NCBI GenBank assembly: GCA_027082925.1
Contig: JALWTD010000017.1
Coordinates: forward strand, 62,001-126,000
Direction of reading: 5' to 3'
DNA from: Flavobacteriaceae bacterium
GTDB taxonomy: Bacteria; Bacteroidota; Bacteroidia; Flavobacteriales; Flavobacteriaceae
Length of the DNA stretch: 64,000 bases
Every line of letters begins with the position of its first letter. Position 1 is the first letter of the stretch. Of this stretch, positions 18,496-27,445 are shown piece after piece. The position numbers and the translations under genes were made by a program. The notes under the pieces are model-generated. The model searched no databases. It was not told the origin of the DNA and worked only from the letters and a program-made list of their open reading frames with translations.

Positions 18496-19122
18496 TTATA
18501 AAATAGTTACATCTCCTTTTCCTTCGCGAAGTACTACAATTTTTCTTTCCGATAAATCTACAATTGTAGAAGGTATATTACTACCATAACCTCCATCTAT
18601 TACAACATCTACTCTATTCCCCCACTTTTCATAAATTAGCTCGGGATCGGTAGTATATTCTAACAAGTCATCTTCATCGTAAATAGATGTAGAAACAATA
18701 GGGTTTCCCAATTTATTTACCAATTCTCTTATAATATTATTGTCGGGAATTCGAATACCTATGGTTTTTTTATTTTTAAATGCTTTTGGCAACTTATTGT
18801 TACTAGGTAATACAAAGGTAAACGGTCCCGGTAGAGCCCGTTTTAATATTTTATACGTAGGTGTGTCTATTTGCTTTACATAATCGGAAAGGTTACTCAA
18901 ATCGTAACAAATAAAAGAAAAGTTGGCTTTATCTAACTTTACATTTTTAATTTTAGCTACTTTTTCCATGGCTTTGGTGTTTGTAATATCGCAGCCTATT
19001 CCGTAAACTGTATCGGTAGGATAAATAATTAATCCTCCTTTTTTAAGAACACGCACTACTTTATCTATTTCACGTTCGTTCGGATTTTCGTTAAATATTT
19101 TAATTAATTGAGCCATAAACAT
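18496..19122 (-). CDS. L-threonylcarbamoyladenylate synthase (Sua5/YciO/YrdC family)
   Basis: This family makes threonylcarbamoyl-AMP for the t6A37 modification of tRNA. The 208 residues contain KKGGLIIYPTDTVYGIGCD (nucleotide and threonine site), KRALPGPFTFVLPSN, KTIGIRIPDN and NPIVSTSI. It is the short form without a C-terminal Sua5 domain, and YciO-type relatives without proven t6A activity look similar. The start is ATG 19122 or 19116. A terminator separates it from the response-regulator gene upstream. Confidence 0.88.
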   Translation of the reverse strand: MFMAQLIKIFNENPNEREIDKVVRVLKKGGLIIYPTDTVYGIGCDITNTKAMEKVAKIKNVKLDKANFSFICYDLSNLSDYVKQIDTPTYKILKRALPGPFTFVLPSNNKLPKAFKNKKTIGIRIPDNNIIRELVNKLGNPIVSTSIYDEDDLLEYTTDPELIYEKWGNRVDVVIDGGYGSNIPSTIVDLSERKIVVLREGKGDVTIL

Positions 19123-19156
19123 TTATTTAGATACAAATGTAATTATTTAAGAACGA

Positions 19157-19183
19157 AAAAACCTGCTCTAAAAGCAGGTTTTA
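19157..19183 (-). terminator. Intrinsic terminator after the response-regulator gene
   Basis: The inverted repeat AAAACCTGCT/AGCAGGTTTT with a five-base loop is followed on the minus strand by a run of T. It ends the two-component operon before the Sua5 gene. Confidence 0.85.
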
Positions 19184-19204
19184 CAATTTACTATGTTTAA
19201 AAAA

Positions 19205-19903
19205 TTATGATTTATCTATAAGTCTGAATCCTTCTCCATGAATATTCAGAATTTCAACATTCTCATCTTCTTTTAAATACTTTCTCAACTTGGCGATATA
19301 CACATCCATGCTTCGAGAAGTAAAATAGTTATCGTCTCTCCAAATTTTGGTCAAAGCCAATTCACGCGGCATTAAATCGTTAATGTGTACTGCCAACATT
19401 TTTAGCAGTTTACTTTCTTTAGGAGAAAGCTTTTGAGGCTCTCTGTCCATATATGTTAAGTGTCTTAATTTAGAATTAAAATGAAATTTCCCGATTTTAA
19501 ATTCAAAAGTATCATCTTCAACTACTTTTTCAGATTCTTTTCTTTGCAATATTGCTTTGATTTTATATAAAAGCACTTCAGAGTCAAAAGGTTTATTCAA
19601 ATAATCATCGGCACCGGCCTGATATCCTTTAAGGACATCTTCTTTCATTGTTTTTGCAGTTAAAAATATAATTGGCACTTCAGAATTTGTAGCTCTAATA
19701 TCTTTAGCTAGTGAGAATCCATCTTTACGAGGCATCATCACATCTAAAATGCACAAATCAAAATCGTTATTTTTAAACATAATCAATCCTTCTATACCAT
19801 CTTTAGCCAACGTTACATCGTAATCGTTAAGCATCAAATAATCTTTTAAAACTGTTCCAAAATTAGGATCGTCTTCTACTAATAAAATTCTATTATTTTC
19901 CAT
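19205..19903 (-). CDS. OmpR-family response regulator
   Basis: The 232-residue DNA-binding regulator has a receiver domain with acidic pocket VEDD (10-13), phosphoacceptor Asp54 in CILDVMMPRKDGFS, conserved Thr and Lys in IFLTAKT and LNKPFDSEVL, and a C-terminal winged helix from about 130 with RELALTKIWRDDNYFTSRS. It is ten bases downstream of the histidine-kinase gene and is surely its partner. The pair resembles RprXY of Bacteroides and related flavobacterial systems; the regulon is not shown. Confidence 0.93.
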   Translation of the reverse strand: MENNRILLVEDDPNFGTVLKDYLMLNDYDVTLAKDGIEGLIMFKNNDFDLCILDVMMPRKDGFSLAKDIRATNSEVPIIFLTAKTMKEDVLKGYQAGADDYLNKPFDSEVLLYKIKAILQRKESEKVVEDDTFEFKIGKFHFNSKLRHLTYMDREPQKLSPKESKLLKMLAVHINDLMPRELALTKIWRDDNYFTSRSMDVYIAKLRKYLKEDENVEILNIHGEGFRLIDKS

Positions 19904-19913
19904 AAGTTTTTAA

Positions 19914-21482
19914 TTATATCAATGGTAATTTAATTACAAAAGTGCTTCCTACTCCTTTTTCACTTTCTACATAAATATCTCCTTGATGAATTTCTATAAT
20001 TTTTTTAACGTAAGCAAGCCCTAATCCGTGCCCTTTTACATTATGAATATTTCCTGTTTCTTCTCTATAAAACTTTTTAAATATATTTTTTTGAACGTTT
20101 TTTGTCATTCCAATTCCTTGATCTTTTACCTTAATTATAATATTTTTTGTAGTATTTTCTGTGAAAATATCAATTTTAGGTGCTTGATCTGAATACTTTA
20201 TAGCGTTATCCAATACATTTACAATTACATTTGTTAAATGAAATTGATTGGCTAAAATTTTAGTTAACCCTGCATTGAAATGCTTTTTTATATAGCCTCC
20301 TTTATTTTTAACCAATAAATCTACATGCGTAACTGCATCTTCAATTAAGTCGTGAATATCCAAAACATCCTTACTCACATCTAATTGATTTTTTTCTAGT
20401 TTTGAAATTCTCAAAACATTTTCTACTTGCGCATGCATTCGTTTATTTTCATCTCTAATCATTTTCACATAGCGCTGTACCTTTTCTTTATCTTCAATAA
20501 TTTTTGGGTTTTTTATAGCATCTAAAGCCAAATTAATTGTTGCAATAGGTGTTTTAAACTCATGAGTCATATTGTTTATAAAATCTGTTTTAATAGCTGA
20601 AATTTGTTTTTGCTTAATCAGCTGATACAGAGCACTTGCAAAGGCAAGAATAATAATTAATATAAAAAATGCCGAGAGCAACAAAATTTTAGATATTGAA
20701 GACAGTATATAGTGTTTTTTCTCTGGAAAAGTCACATATAATTGGTATTTACTATTCCCATTTGCATCGGCAAACATAGGCACTTTATAACTTTTACCAT
20801 CTTCTTTCCTAAAGTAACCCGATTTTACTTGTGTTGCCAATCCGTTACTATAAATTCCGTATTTAAAATTTGTATCTATCCCTCTATTTTTTAGTTCGTT
20901 TCGGAGTCTATTAGTAATTTCTCTGTTACTTACTCGCTTATGGATAGGGATTCTACTGGTAAGTGCGTCAAACGCCGGTTCTAAATTTGCTTTTTCTGCT
21001 CCTTCAAAACGTCCTATTTTTATAAAACTTTCTTCAGGAGAACTTGCCCTATTTACATTTTTTTCAAATGAGTTATACCTAACAATTAGTGCTTTTTCTT
21101 TACTATATATTTCTTTAAAATCAATAGTGTCATTTTCAAAGAACTCTGTGGGTACTTTATAATTTGCTTCAATTATACTTTGTGAGTATGTAAACTTCTC
21201 GTTGTTGGTAGTATCAATACTCTCATAAATAAATTTTCGAACATCGGAGTATTTTAATTTTTCTCCTTTTGTATATATCTCTGACAGCTTTTGATAAAAC
21301 TCATTAAACTCTCGTTGTTTTATATCTTCTGCTACTTTTACCAACGCAACTTTTACATTGGCCGAAAATTGTTCTTCGGTAATTTGTATGGTGTTTTTAA
21401 TCCAAAAAACCTGCACAGAAATAATACCTATTAAAGATATACTCATTAAAACAATGATGAGTAAAAATACTCTCTTCCCCAT
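19914..21482 (-). CDS. Membrane sensor histidine kinase
   Basis: The 522-residue kinase has membrane helix 1 at about 5-27, a periplasmic sensor region of about 230 residues without a domain I recognise, and helix 2 at about 264-290. The HisKA box has His307 in NMTHEFKTPIATINLAL, the N box is NVLDNAIKYSD, and the ATP lid is DQGIGMTKNVQKNIF with GHGLGLAYVKKI. It acts with the OmpR-type regulator next to it. The upstream neighbour coaE is 99 bases away, leaving room for a separate promoter. Confidence 0.93.
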   Translation of the reverse strand: MGKRVFLLIIVLMSISLIGIISVQVFWIKNTIQITEEQFSANVKVALVKVAEDIKQREFNEFYQKLSEIYTKGEKLKYSDVRKFIYESIDTTNNEKFTYSQSIIEANYKVPTEFFENDTIDFKEIYSKEKALIVRYNSFEKNVNRASSPEESFIKIGRFEGAEKANLEPAFDALTSRIPIHKRVSNREITNRLRNELKNRGIDTNFKYGIYSNGLATQVKSGYFRKEDGKSYKVPMFADANGNSKYQLYVTFPEKKHYILSSISKILLLSAFFILIIILAFASALYQLIKQKQISAIKTDFINNMTHEFKTPIATINLALDAIKNPKIIEDKEKVQRYVKMIRDENKRMHAQVENVLRISKLEKNQLDVSKDVLDIHDLIEDAVTHVDLLVKNKGGYIKKHFNAGLTKILANQFHLTNVIVNVLDNAIKYSDQAPKIDIFTENTTKNIIIKVKDQGIGMTKNVQKNIFKKFYREETGNIHNVKGHGLGLAYVKKIIEIHQGDIYVESEKGVGSTFVIKLPLI

Positions 21483-21581
21483 TTATTCAAAATTAAAATT
21501 TTAAGATTAGATACATATTTTTTTAACTTAGATTAACAGTATCTATACGTTTTTAACAAAAAATTAAGATATTATTTATTT

Positions 21582-22166
21582 TTACTGCAATTTTGATACC
21601 AAATTAAAAATAGTGAGTACCTGATTTTTTGTATTGTCTAAACTGTCATTTTTAATTACAAAAGTCGACTTTTTTATTTTGTGCTCATCGGTTGTTTGGT
21701 TTTTCATTCTATCTAAAACTTGCTGTTTTGTAAGTCCATCTCTTTTTATAATTCTTTTAACCCTCTCTTCATTATTTGATACTACTGTAATTACAAAATC
21801 GCAAAAAGTATTGCTTTTACTTTCAAACAAAATAGCGGCTTCATAAATAACAATACTAGAGTTGCTACTTTTTATAAATTCAAAAAAATGTTCACGTACT
21901 TTTGGATGAACTAATTTATTTAACTCTTCTAGTTTTTCTTTGTTATTAAAAACAACATTGGCTATATACTGCTTATTTAGTTTGTTGTTAATGTAGGCTT
22001 CTTTACCAAATAAATCAGTTATTTCTTGCATTAATTTTTTATTGGTATGCATCAACTTTTTGGCTTCTGCATCAGCAATATAAACCGAAGCTCCTAATTG
22101 CTGAAACATTTTTAAAACCGTTGTTTTACCACTTCCTATACCTCCTGTTAATCCTACTATTTTCAT
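21582..22166 (-). CDS. coaE: Dephospho-CoA kinase
   Basis: This P-loop kinase phosphorylates dephospho-CoA at the 3'-OH, the last step of CoA synthesis. The 194 residues show Walker A GLTGGIGSGKTTV, VYIADAEAKKLM, the HPKVREH segment and IYEAAILFES, then KRIIKRDGLTKQQ in the lid. It starts within the ybbR 3' end (four-base ATGA overlap). In Bacteroidota it is commonly found with ybbR, yajC and nusB as here. Confidence 0.95.
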   Translation of the reverse strand: MKIVGLTGGIGSGKTTVLKMFQQLGASVYIADAEAKKLMHTNKKLMQEITDLFGKEAYINNKLNKQYIANVVFNNKEKLEELNKLVHPKVREHFFEFIKSSNSSIVIYEAAILFESKSNTFCDFVITVVSNNEERVKRIIKRDGLTKQQVLDRMKNQTTDEHKIKKSTFVIKNDSLDNTKNQVLTIFNLVSKLQ

Positions 22167-23119
22167 TTTTGAATAAGAAATTCTATTTTGTTAGGGTTTA
22201 CCTTTAAAGAGTATATATAATCGCTTTTTTGCAATACTTTAGGTATTAAAAATTGTATTGAAGTATCGTTTTCGTACTGCTTATAGTCAAAAACTACTAA
22301 AAAGCTTTTTTCGTTAATCTTATTAAAATTTGAAAGTCCGGTTTGATAAATTACTTCAATTTCTTTAGGAAGTGGTGTTATACTTACGCTATCGGGTTTA
22401 TTAATAAAGGTCACGGGTATTGTAAAACTCCCTTCTGTAAATTTTTCTACCTTTCCTTCAATGTCAACTTTTGACGCTGATAATTTTACATTGGTTTTTT
22501 TAGCCGGAAGCTGTATTGGTAACGACAAACGGATATCTTTATGTATGTCTTCTAGATTTACTGCTGATGTGCTTAGTTCTTGTATAGAGTCTACATATTT
22601 TTGAGGACCTGAAATGGTAATAGAGTCTGGTGTTATTTGAAGATCGCTTACCAAATTATAACCTAACTTAAATACAAGATTAATGGTTGGTTTTACCGGT
22701 ACTTTTTTTGAAAGTTTTACACCTAAATCAATAAAAATGGTATCTTTTAATACACTTACAGATTCTACATCTCCTGAAAGTTTAGATTTTATAAATGACA
22801 GTTGTTTATTTGGTAAAAAATAATACTTTTTATTTTTCTTTGTTAAACTCCCCAAGTTTAAACTAATTGGGTGTTCACTTATTTTGTATTTAAGTAGCGT
22901 AAATCCCGGTGCTTTAATGTCTATATCCAATTTATTTACAGGAGTATTTTGCAGCAGTTTGCCCTCTGGCAAGTTTACATATTTTACACTAAAAGTTACC
23001 GTACTGGTATAGCTTTTAGAGAGTTCCATAAGCAACCAAATAATAGATGTTAATACTATAAAAAAAAGAAAAACTTTAATTTTTCTGTTCTTTTTTAGCG
23101 ATGCAACAGACGATTTCAT
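22163..23119 (-). CDS. YbbR/CdaR-domain membrane-anchored protein
   Basis: The 318-residue protein has one N-terminal membrane helix (about 15-32, KVFLFFIVLTSIIWLLMEL) and an extracytoplasmic part with repeated YbbR-like beta domains, for example LDIDIKAPGFTLLKYK and ITPDSITISGPQKYVDSIQE. In Firmicutes, CdaR proteins control the di-adenylate cyclase CdaA. No cdaA is adjacent here, so that link is not shown. It overlaps coaE and follows yajC after a strong hairpin. Confidence 0.87.
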   Translation of the reverse strand: MKSSVASLKKNRKIKVFLFFIVLTSIIWLLMELSKSYTSTVTFSVKYVNLPEGKLLQNTPVNKLDIDIKAPGFTLLKYKISEHPISLNLGSLTKKNKKYYFLPNKQLSFIKSKLSGDVESVSVLKDTIFIDLGVKLSKKVPVKPTINLVFKLGYNLVSDLQITPDSITISGPQKYVDSIQELSTSAVNLEDIHKDIRLSLPIQLPAKKTNVKLSASKVDIEGKVEKFTEGSFTIPVTFINKPDSVSITPLPKEIEVIYQTGLSNFNKINEKSFLVVFDYKQYENDTSIQFLIPKVLQKSDYIYSLKVNPNKIEFLIQK

Positions 23120-23160
23120 ATTTAAAACTTAATTAAATCAACAACTAAATTTAAATATAC

Positions 23161-23190
23161 AAAAAAGTGAGCTATGTAGCTCACTTTTTA
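23161..23190 (-). terminator. Perfect-palindrome terminator after yajC
   Basis: AAAAAGTGAGCTA pairs with TAGCTCACTTTTT around a two-base loop. The A- and T-tracts make it usable on both strands. It separates yajC from ybbR within the minus-strand run. Confidence 0.85.
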
Positions 23191-23211
23191 TATCGTATAT
23201 TAATTAAGTTG

Positions 23212-23535
23212 TTATTTCTTTTGTTTAGGCGCTGCGTATTTTTTACTCAACTCCATTGAAATTGCAGAACGTTCAAATTTAATTTTTCCGGCTCCTGTTT
23301 CTATAACAACAGTGTTATCACTATCAATAATATCAACTATTTTTCCGTGTATTCCGCTTGATGTAACAACTTTAGTTCCTTTTGATATTGAATTTTGAAA
23401 CTGCTTCTCATTTTTTTGACGTTTCATTTGAGGTCTTATCATAAATAGATAAATTACCAAAAACATCAATAAAAAAGGTAGCATTCCAGATAAAGCACTC
23501 CCACTTGCTTGTAAAAATATTGTTGTATAATACAT
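23212..23535 (-). CDS. yajC: Preprotein translocase subunit YajC
   Basis: This small inner-membrane protein associates with SecDF and the SecYEG translocon. The 107 residues have one membrane helix (about 14-34, ALSGMLPFLLMFLVIYLFM) followed by IRPQMKRQKNEKQFQNSI, KGTKVVTSSGIHGKIVDI and a basic tail, all typical of YajC. It follows the DUF1573 lipoprotein gene by six bases and is ended by a palindromic terminator. secD and secF are not in the window. Confidence 0.94.
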   Translation of the reverse strand: MYYTTIFLQASGSALSGMLPFLLMFLVIYLFMIRPQMKRQKNEKQFQNSISKGTKVVTSSGIHGKIVDIIDSDNTVVIETGAGKIKFERSAISMELSKKYAAPKQKK

Positions 23536-23541
23536 TGTTTA

Positions 23542-24015
23542 TTAGTATTTAATTTTCTTCTTTTTAATATCTATAGGCTCTACAAAACCTTTAATTTGTA
23601 ATACTTCCGTTACTTTTTCTGTATTTGTTTGTAAAGTAATGGTTTTGTGCTGTTTTCCTCTTCTAAATCTAGAATTGAATTTGAATTTTACTTGGGCAGA
23701 ATCTCCCGGTTTAATAGCTTCTTTAGGCCATTCTGGAACAGTACACCCACAACTAGCTCTAGCATTGGTAATCACTAAATCGGTTTTTCCTTTATTGTAC
23801 ACTTTAAATGTACCATTTACCAAATCACCTTCTGTGATGGTACCAAAGTCGTACTCTGTCTTGTCAAAACCAATAACGGCACTTCCTTTGCTAATTTCTG
23901 CGTCACGTTCTTTTGCGTTCTCTAAGTTTGCAGGTTTAATTTTTGACGTTGCTTTCTCTTTACAAGAAACCAATGCGATACTTAAAATTGCAAAAAAGAT
24001 AATTTGTTTTCTCAT
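23542..24015 (-). CDS. DUF1573 lipoprotein
   Basis: The 157-residue protein begins with a signal peptide and lipobox LVSC (Cys18), so it should be an envelope lipoprotein. The DUF1573 immunoglobulin-like domain is clear from YDFGTITEGDLVNGTFKVYN, ITNARASCGCTVPEWPKEAI and IKPGDSAQVKFKFN. The SCGCT pair is a conserved family feature that may bind metal or form a disulfide. Function is unknown. It sits between nusB and yajC, a common Bacteroidota order. Confidence 0.9.
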   Translation of the reverse strand: MRKQIIFFAILSIALVSCKEKATSKIKPANLENAKERDAEISKGSAVIGFDKTEYDFGTITEGDLVNGTFKVYNKGKTDLVITNARASCGCTVPEWPKEAIKPGDSAQVKFKFNSRFRRGKQHKTITLQTNTEKVTEVLQIKGFVEPIDIKKKKIKY

Positions 24016-24047
24016 TTTCTAATTATGTTTTGTGTAAAAATATAAAA

Positions 24048-24986
24048 TTATAATAATCCTCTTCCTATTTTATTTATTTTTTTTGATGCCGTTAATTCTT
24101 TCAGAATTTTATCTAAAACACCATTGATAAAAAAGCTACTTTTTTCTGAAGAATAATCTTTTGCGATTTCAATATATTCATTAATTGTAACTCTTGTAGG
24201 AATAGACGGAAAGTTTAAAAATTCACATATAGCCATTTTAATTAAAATAATGTCCATCTTAGCAATTCGGTCTGTATCCCAATTTGGTGTTTTGTCTTCA
24301 ATCAATTTTTCGTAGTCGGTATGGTTAAGCACCACTTTTCTAAACAAATCCAGCACAAACTTTTTATCGTCATCGTCTTTATACAAACTTCCTAACACAA
24401 ACGGCTTGTTTGAATTTAACTGTTTTAGTGTTTTTACAATCCATGTATTTACAAAAGGAATATCGTCTACCCACCCTATATTCTTATCTTCTAAATAATC
24501 TGCCAGTTTTTCATTTGGCGCAATAATTTCTTTAAAAAATAAAATTATAAACTCTTTATCTTCTTGAAATGATGCTTGTTCAGATTTCAAATACGTTTTA
24601 AAAAACGAACTTTCTTTTAACTTTTTCCAAATTTCTTTTACATATTCATCGTCTAACTCCCAATAATTTAGCTTATGAGTGTCTCTGTAGTCGTTTAACG
24701 ACACACTTGTTGCCAATAACTCAAGTAACTTATTATCAATAAATTTGGTGTTAGGGTTTAGTTCTTCTGTAGTTGCTAAAAACTTTTTTTGAGCTATTTC
24801 TAAGTATTTTTCTTCCATATCTCTAACCTCTACCAACAAACACAATAACAATACATACAAGTCATACATTTTATCAATACTATTGTATAAGAAGTTTTCT
24901 TCTTTGGTTAGGTTGTCACTCTTAGATTGTAGTAAAGCATATACCGATTGCATTACTTTAACTCTAATATGTCTTCTATTTATCAT
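24048..24986 (-). CDS. nusB: Transcription antitermination protein NusB (long form)
   Basis: NusB joins NusE at boxA RNA in antitermination, mainly of rRNA operons. At 312 residues it is about twice the enterobacterial protein, as is usual in Bacteroidota: it begins NRRHIRVKVMQSVYALLQS, and the canonical NusB core lies in the C-terminal half with KMDIILIKMAICEFLNFPSI and TRVTINEYIEIAKDYSS, ending FINGVLDKI. It heads the nusB-DUF1573-yajC set. The divergent ABC exporter gene starts 175 bases away. Confidence 0.93.
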   Translation of the reverse strand: MINRRHIRVKVMQSVYALLQSKSDNLTKEENFLYNSIDKMYDLYVLLLCLLVEVRDMEEKYLEIAQKKFLATTEELNPNTKFIDNKLLELLATSVSLNDYRDTHKLNYWELDDEYVKEIWKKLKESSFFKTYLKSEQASFQEDKEFIILFFKEIIAPNEKLADYLEDKNIGWVDDIPFVNTWIVKTLKQLNSNKPFVLGSLYKDDDDKKFVLDLFRKVVLNHTDYEKLIEDKTPNWDTDRIAKMDIILIKMAICEFLNFPSIPTRVTINEYIEIAKDYSSEKSSFFINGVLDKILKELTASKKINKIGRGLL

Positions 24987-25161
24987 TTAAAGAACTTTGT
25001 TTTGTTTATAGCTTTTAACAGCGCAAAAATACTATTATTTTTTGGATAAAAAATTTTGTTTTCATTTTTTTAAACAAAGCTAATTCTATCATAAAAATCG
25101 TTCAATTCATATTTTATTAACGTATATTCGTCCTGTAAAAACCGATGTATCTTTTATCTTT

Positions 25162-26916
25162 ATGAAAGCTTTACAATACTTAAATAAATACTTTTTAAAA
25201 TATAAATACCGATTAATTTTAGGGATTATTATTACTGTTTGCTCTAGGTTTTTAGCGTTAGAAGTTCCGCATTTAATAAGAGAATCTATCAATATAGCCG
25301 AAGATTTTAAAAACAATATAATTACTGATATCTCTTTGGTAAAATCAAAATTGCTCACCAATATTTTATTAATTGTTGGTGCGGCATTGCTCTCTGGATT
25401 TTTTACTTTTTTAATGCGACAAACACTTATTGTAATGTCTAGGTTAATTGAATTTGATTTAAAAAATGAAATTTACCAACAATATCAAAAACTCTCATTA
25501 AACTTTTATAAAAAAAACAGAACTGGAGATTTAATGAATCGCATTAGTGAAGATGTAAACAAGGTTCGTATGTATTTTGGCCCGGCAATTATGTATTCTA
25601 TTAACATGGTTGTATTATTTGTACTTGCTATTGCAAAAATGTATCGTATTGATGCTACATTAACAATGTACACGTTATTGCCATTACCAATCTTATCTGT
25701 TTCAATTTATGTATTGAGTAGAGTTATAAATAAACGCAGTACAACCGTACAACAGTACCTATCAAAACTTACTGCAAATGCGCAAGAAACATTTTCGGGA
25801 ATAAGCATTATAAAATCATTTGCCATAGAAAAAAAATCGATGAAAGAGTTTGAAGAGTTGGCAAACACTACCAAAGAAAAAAACATCAATTTATTTAAAG
25901 CACAAGCCTTATTTTTTCCATTAATGATTTTATTAATTGGCGTTAGTAACATTATGGTAGTTTACATTGGAGGTTTGCGCTATATTCAAGGGTTAATATC
26001 ATTAGGTGTTATTGCTGAGTTTATTATTTACGTAAATATGCTCACATGGCCAGTAGCTGTTGTTGGCTGGGTAACGTCAATCATTCAGCAAGCTGAAGCT
26101 TCTCAAAAAAGAATTAATGAGTTTTTAGATATTAAACCCGAAATTAAAAATACAGCTAACAATCCTTCAGAAATTAAAGGAAAAATTACCTTTAAAAAAG
26201 TGTCCTTTACTTATGAAGACACCAATATAAATGCTTTAAAAAATATTTCTTTTGAATTAGAAAAAGGAAAAACATTAGCCATTCTAGGAAATACCGGCTC
26301 AGGAAAAACCACTATTTTAAATTTAATTGCCAGACTGTATGAAGCCGACTCAGGCAAAGTTTTAATCGACGATATTGATGTTAAATCACTAAATTTAGAT
26401 AGCCTTCGCCAAAGTATTGGTTTTGTTCCTCAAGAAGCATTTTTATTTTCAGACACCATACGAAACAACATCAAATTTGGTAACGAACATGCTACTGATG
26501 CCGAAATAGAACAAGCCGCAAAAGATGCCTATATTCATCATAATATCATTCAATTTAATAATGGTTATGATACCTATGTAGGTGAAAGAGGAGTTACCCT
26601 CTCCGGAGGTCAAAAACAACGAATTTCTATTGCTAGAGCCATTATTAAAAATCCTAAAATACTCATTTTTGACGATTGTTTATCGGCCGTAGATACCGAA
26701 ACTGAAGAAATTATTTTAACAAATTTATATAGCATTAGTAAAGAAAAAACAACTATTATTGTCAGTCATAGAGTATCATCTGTAAAAAATGCCGATGTAA
26801 TTATAGTAATCGAAAATGGCAAAATCATTCAACATGGACCGCATAACGAATTGGTTAATACCGAAGGATACTATAAAGCACTTTATGAACAGCAACTTTT
26901 AGAAAAAGAAATTTAA
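25162..26916 (+). CDS. ABC exporter, fused permease-ATPase (MsbA/BmrC-like half-transporter)
   Basis: The 584-residue half-transporter has six membrane helices (about 1-320) and a C-terminal ATPase. Walker A is ILGNTGSGKTTILNL, the Q-loop is GFVPQEAFLFSDTI, and the signature LSGGQKQRISIARAI is intact. Walker B reads ILIFDDCLSAVDTE: the usual catalytic glutamate is aspartate, as in the degenerate half of heterodimeric exporters such as BmrC or TM287. The switch histidine (IIVSHR) is present. It could be a heterodimer half or a homodimer using Asp. No second half lies nearby. The substrate may be a lipid or drug. Confidence 0.9.
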   Translation: MKALQYLNKYFLKYKYRLILGIIITVCSRFLALEVPHLIRESINIAEDFKNNIITDISLVKSKLLTNILLIVGAALLSGFFTFLMRQTLIVMSRLIEFDLKNEIYQQYQKLSLNFYKKNRTGDLMNRISEDVNKVRMYFGPAIMYSINMVVLFVLAIAKMYRIDATLTMYTLLPLPILSVSIYVLSRVINKRSTTVQQYLSKLTANAQETFSGISIIKSFAIEKKSMKEFEELANTTKEKNINLFKAQALFFPLMILLIGVSNIMVVYIGGLRYIQGLISLGVIAEFIIYVNMLTWPVAVVGWVTSIIQQAEASQKRINEFLDIKPEIKNTANNPSEIKGKITFKKVSFTYEDTNINALKNISFELEKGKTLAILGNTGSGKTTILNLIARLYEADSGKVLIDDIDVKSLNLDSLRQSIGFVPQEAFLFSDTIRNNIKFGNEHATDAEIEQAAKDAYIHHNIIQFNNGYDTYVGERGVTLSGGQKQRISIARAIIKNPKILIFDDCLSAVDTETEEIILTNLYSISKEKTTIIVSHRVSSVKNADVIIVIENGKIIQHGPHNELVNTEGYYKALYEQQLLEKEI

Positions 26917-26919
26917 AAA

Positions 26920-26952
26920 TTGTAAAATAAGTCAAATAATTTTATAGATTTG
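26920..26952 (+). promoter_or_regulatory. Bacteroidota-type promoter of the PUR-domain gene
   Basis: TTG at 26920-26922 and TAGATTTG at 26945-26952 are separated by 22 bases, matching the -33/-7 pattern. The predicted leader is about 40 bases long. Confidence 0.6.
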
Positions 26953-26996
26953 TGAATAAATCTAAATGAAAGATTAAATAAAATAGAAAGTTAATT

Positions 26997-27365
26997 ATGA
27001 GTGACAAAGAACATTTAGAACAAGAAGAGATATTCTCTCAGGTTCTTAGAGCAGGAAGAAGAACTTACTTTTTTGATGTAAGAGCTACAAAAGCTGAAGA
27101 TTATTACTTAACAATTACCGAGAGTAAAAAGTTTACACACGACGATGGAACTTTCCATTACAAAAAGCACAAAATTTATTTATACAAAGAAGATTTTGCT
27201 GAATTTAATGAGATGCTTAAAGCTGCAACTGATTACATTTTAACTGAAAAAGGAGAAGAAGTAATTTCTGAACGTCATCAAAAAGACTTCAAGAAGCCTT
27301 CAGAAATGAATCATGAGACAACTAGTACTGAAAGTTTTACTGATGTAAATTTTGAAGACATTTAA
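26997..27365 (+). CDS. PUR-family nucleic-acid-binding protein (DUF3276)
   Basis: The 122-residue protein matches the DUF3276/PUR-alpha-like family of Bacteroidota and spirochaetes: QVLRAGRRTYFFDVRATKAE, YYLTITESKKFTHDDGTFHY and HKIYLYKEDFAEFNEMLKA. PUR domains bind single-stranded DNA and RNA and dimerise. The C-terminal 35 residues are acidic and less conserved. It has its own promoter and a strong terminator, so it is a single-gene unit. Confidence 0.92.
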   Translation: MSDKEHLEQEEIFSQVLRAGRRTYFFDVRATKAEDYYLTITESKKFTHDDGTFHYKKHKIYLYKEDFAEFNEMLKAATDYILTEKGEEVISERHQKDFKKPSEMNHETTSTESFTDVNFEDI

Positions 27366-27390
27366 ACAACACTGTTTTTGAAGATTAACA

Positions 27391-27424
27391 TAAAAAACCC
27401 TGCTTTAGTAAAGCAGGGTTTTTT
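27391..27424 (+). terminator. Bidirectional terminator between the PUR gene and sucC
   Basis: A 15-base perfect stem with arms AAAAAACCCTGCTTT and AAAGCAGGGTTTTTT around a three-base loop serves the convergent gene pair. Confidence 0.9.
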
Positions 27425-27445
27425 ATGTTGTACATTTTTAATTGC

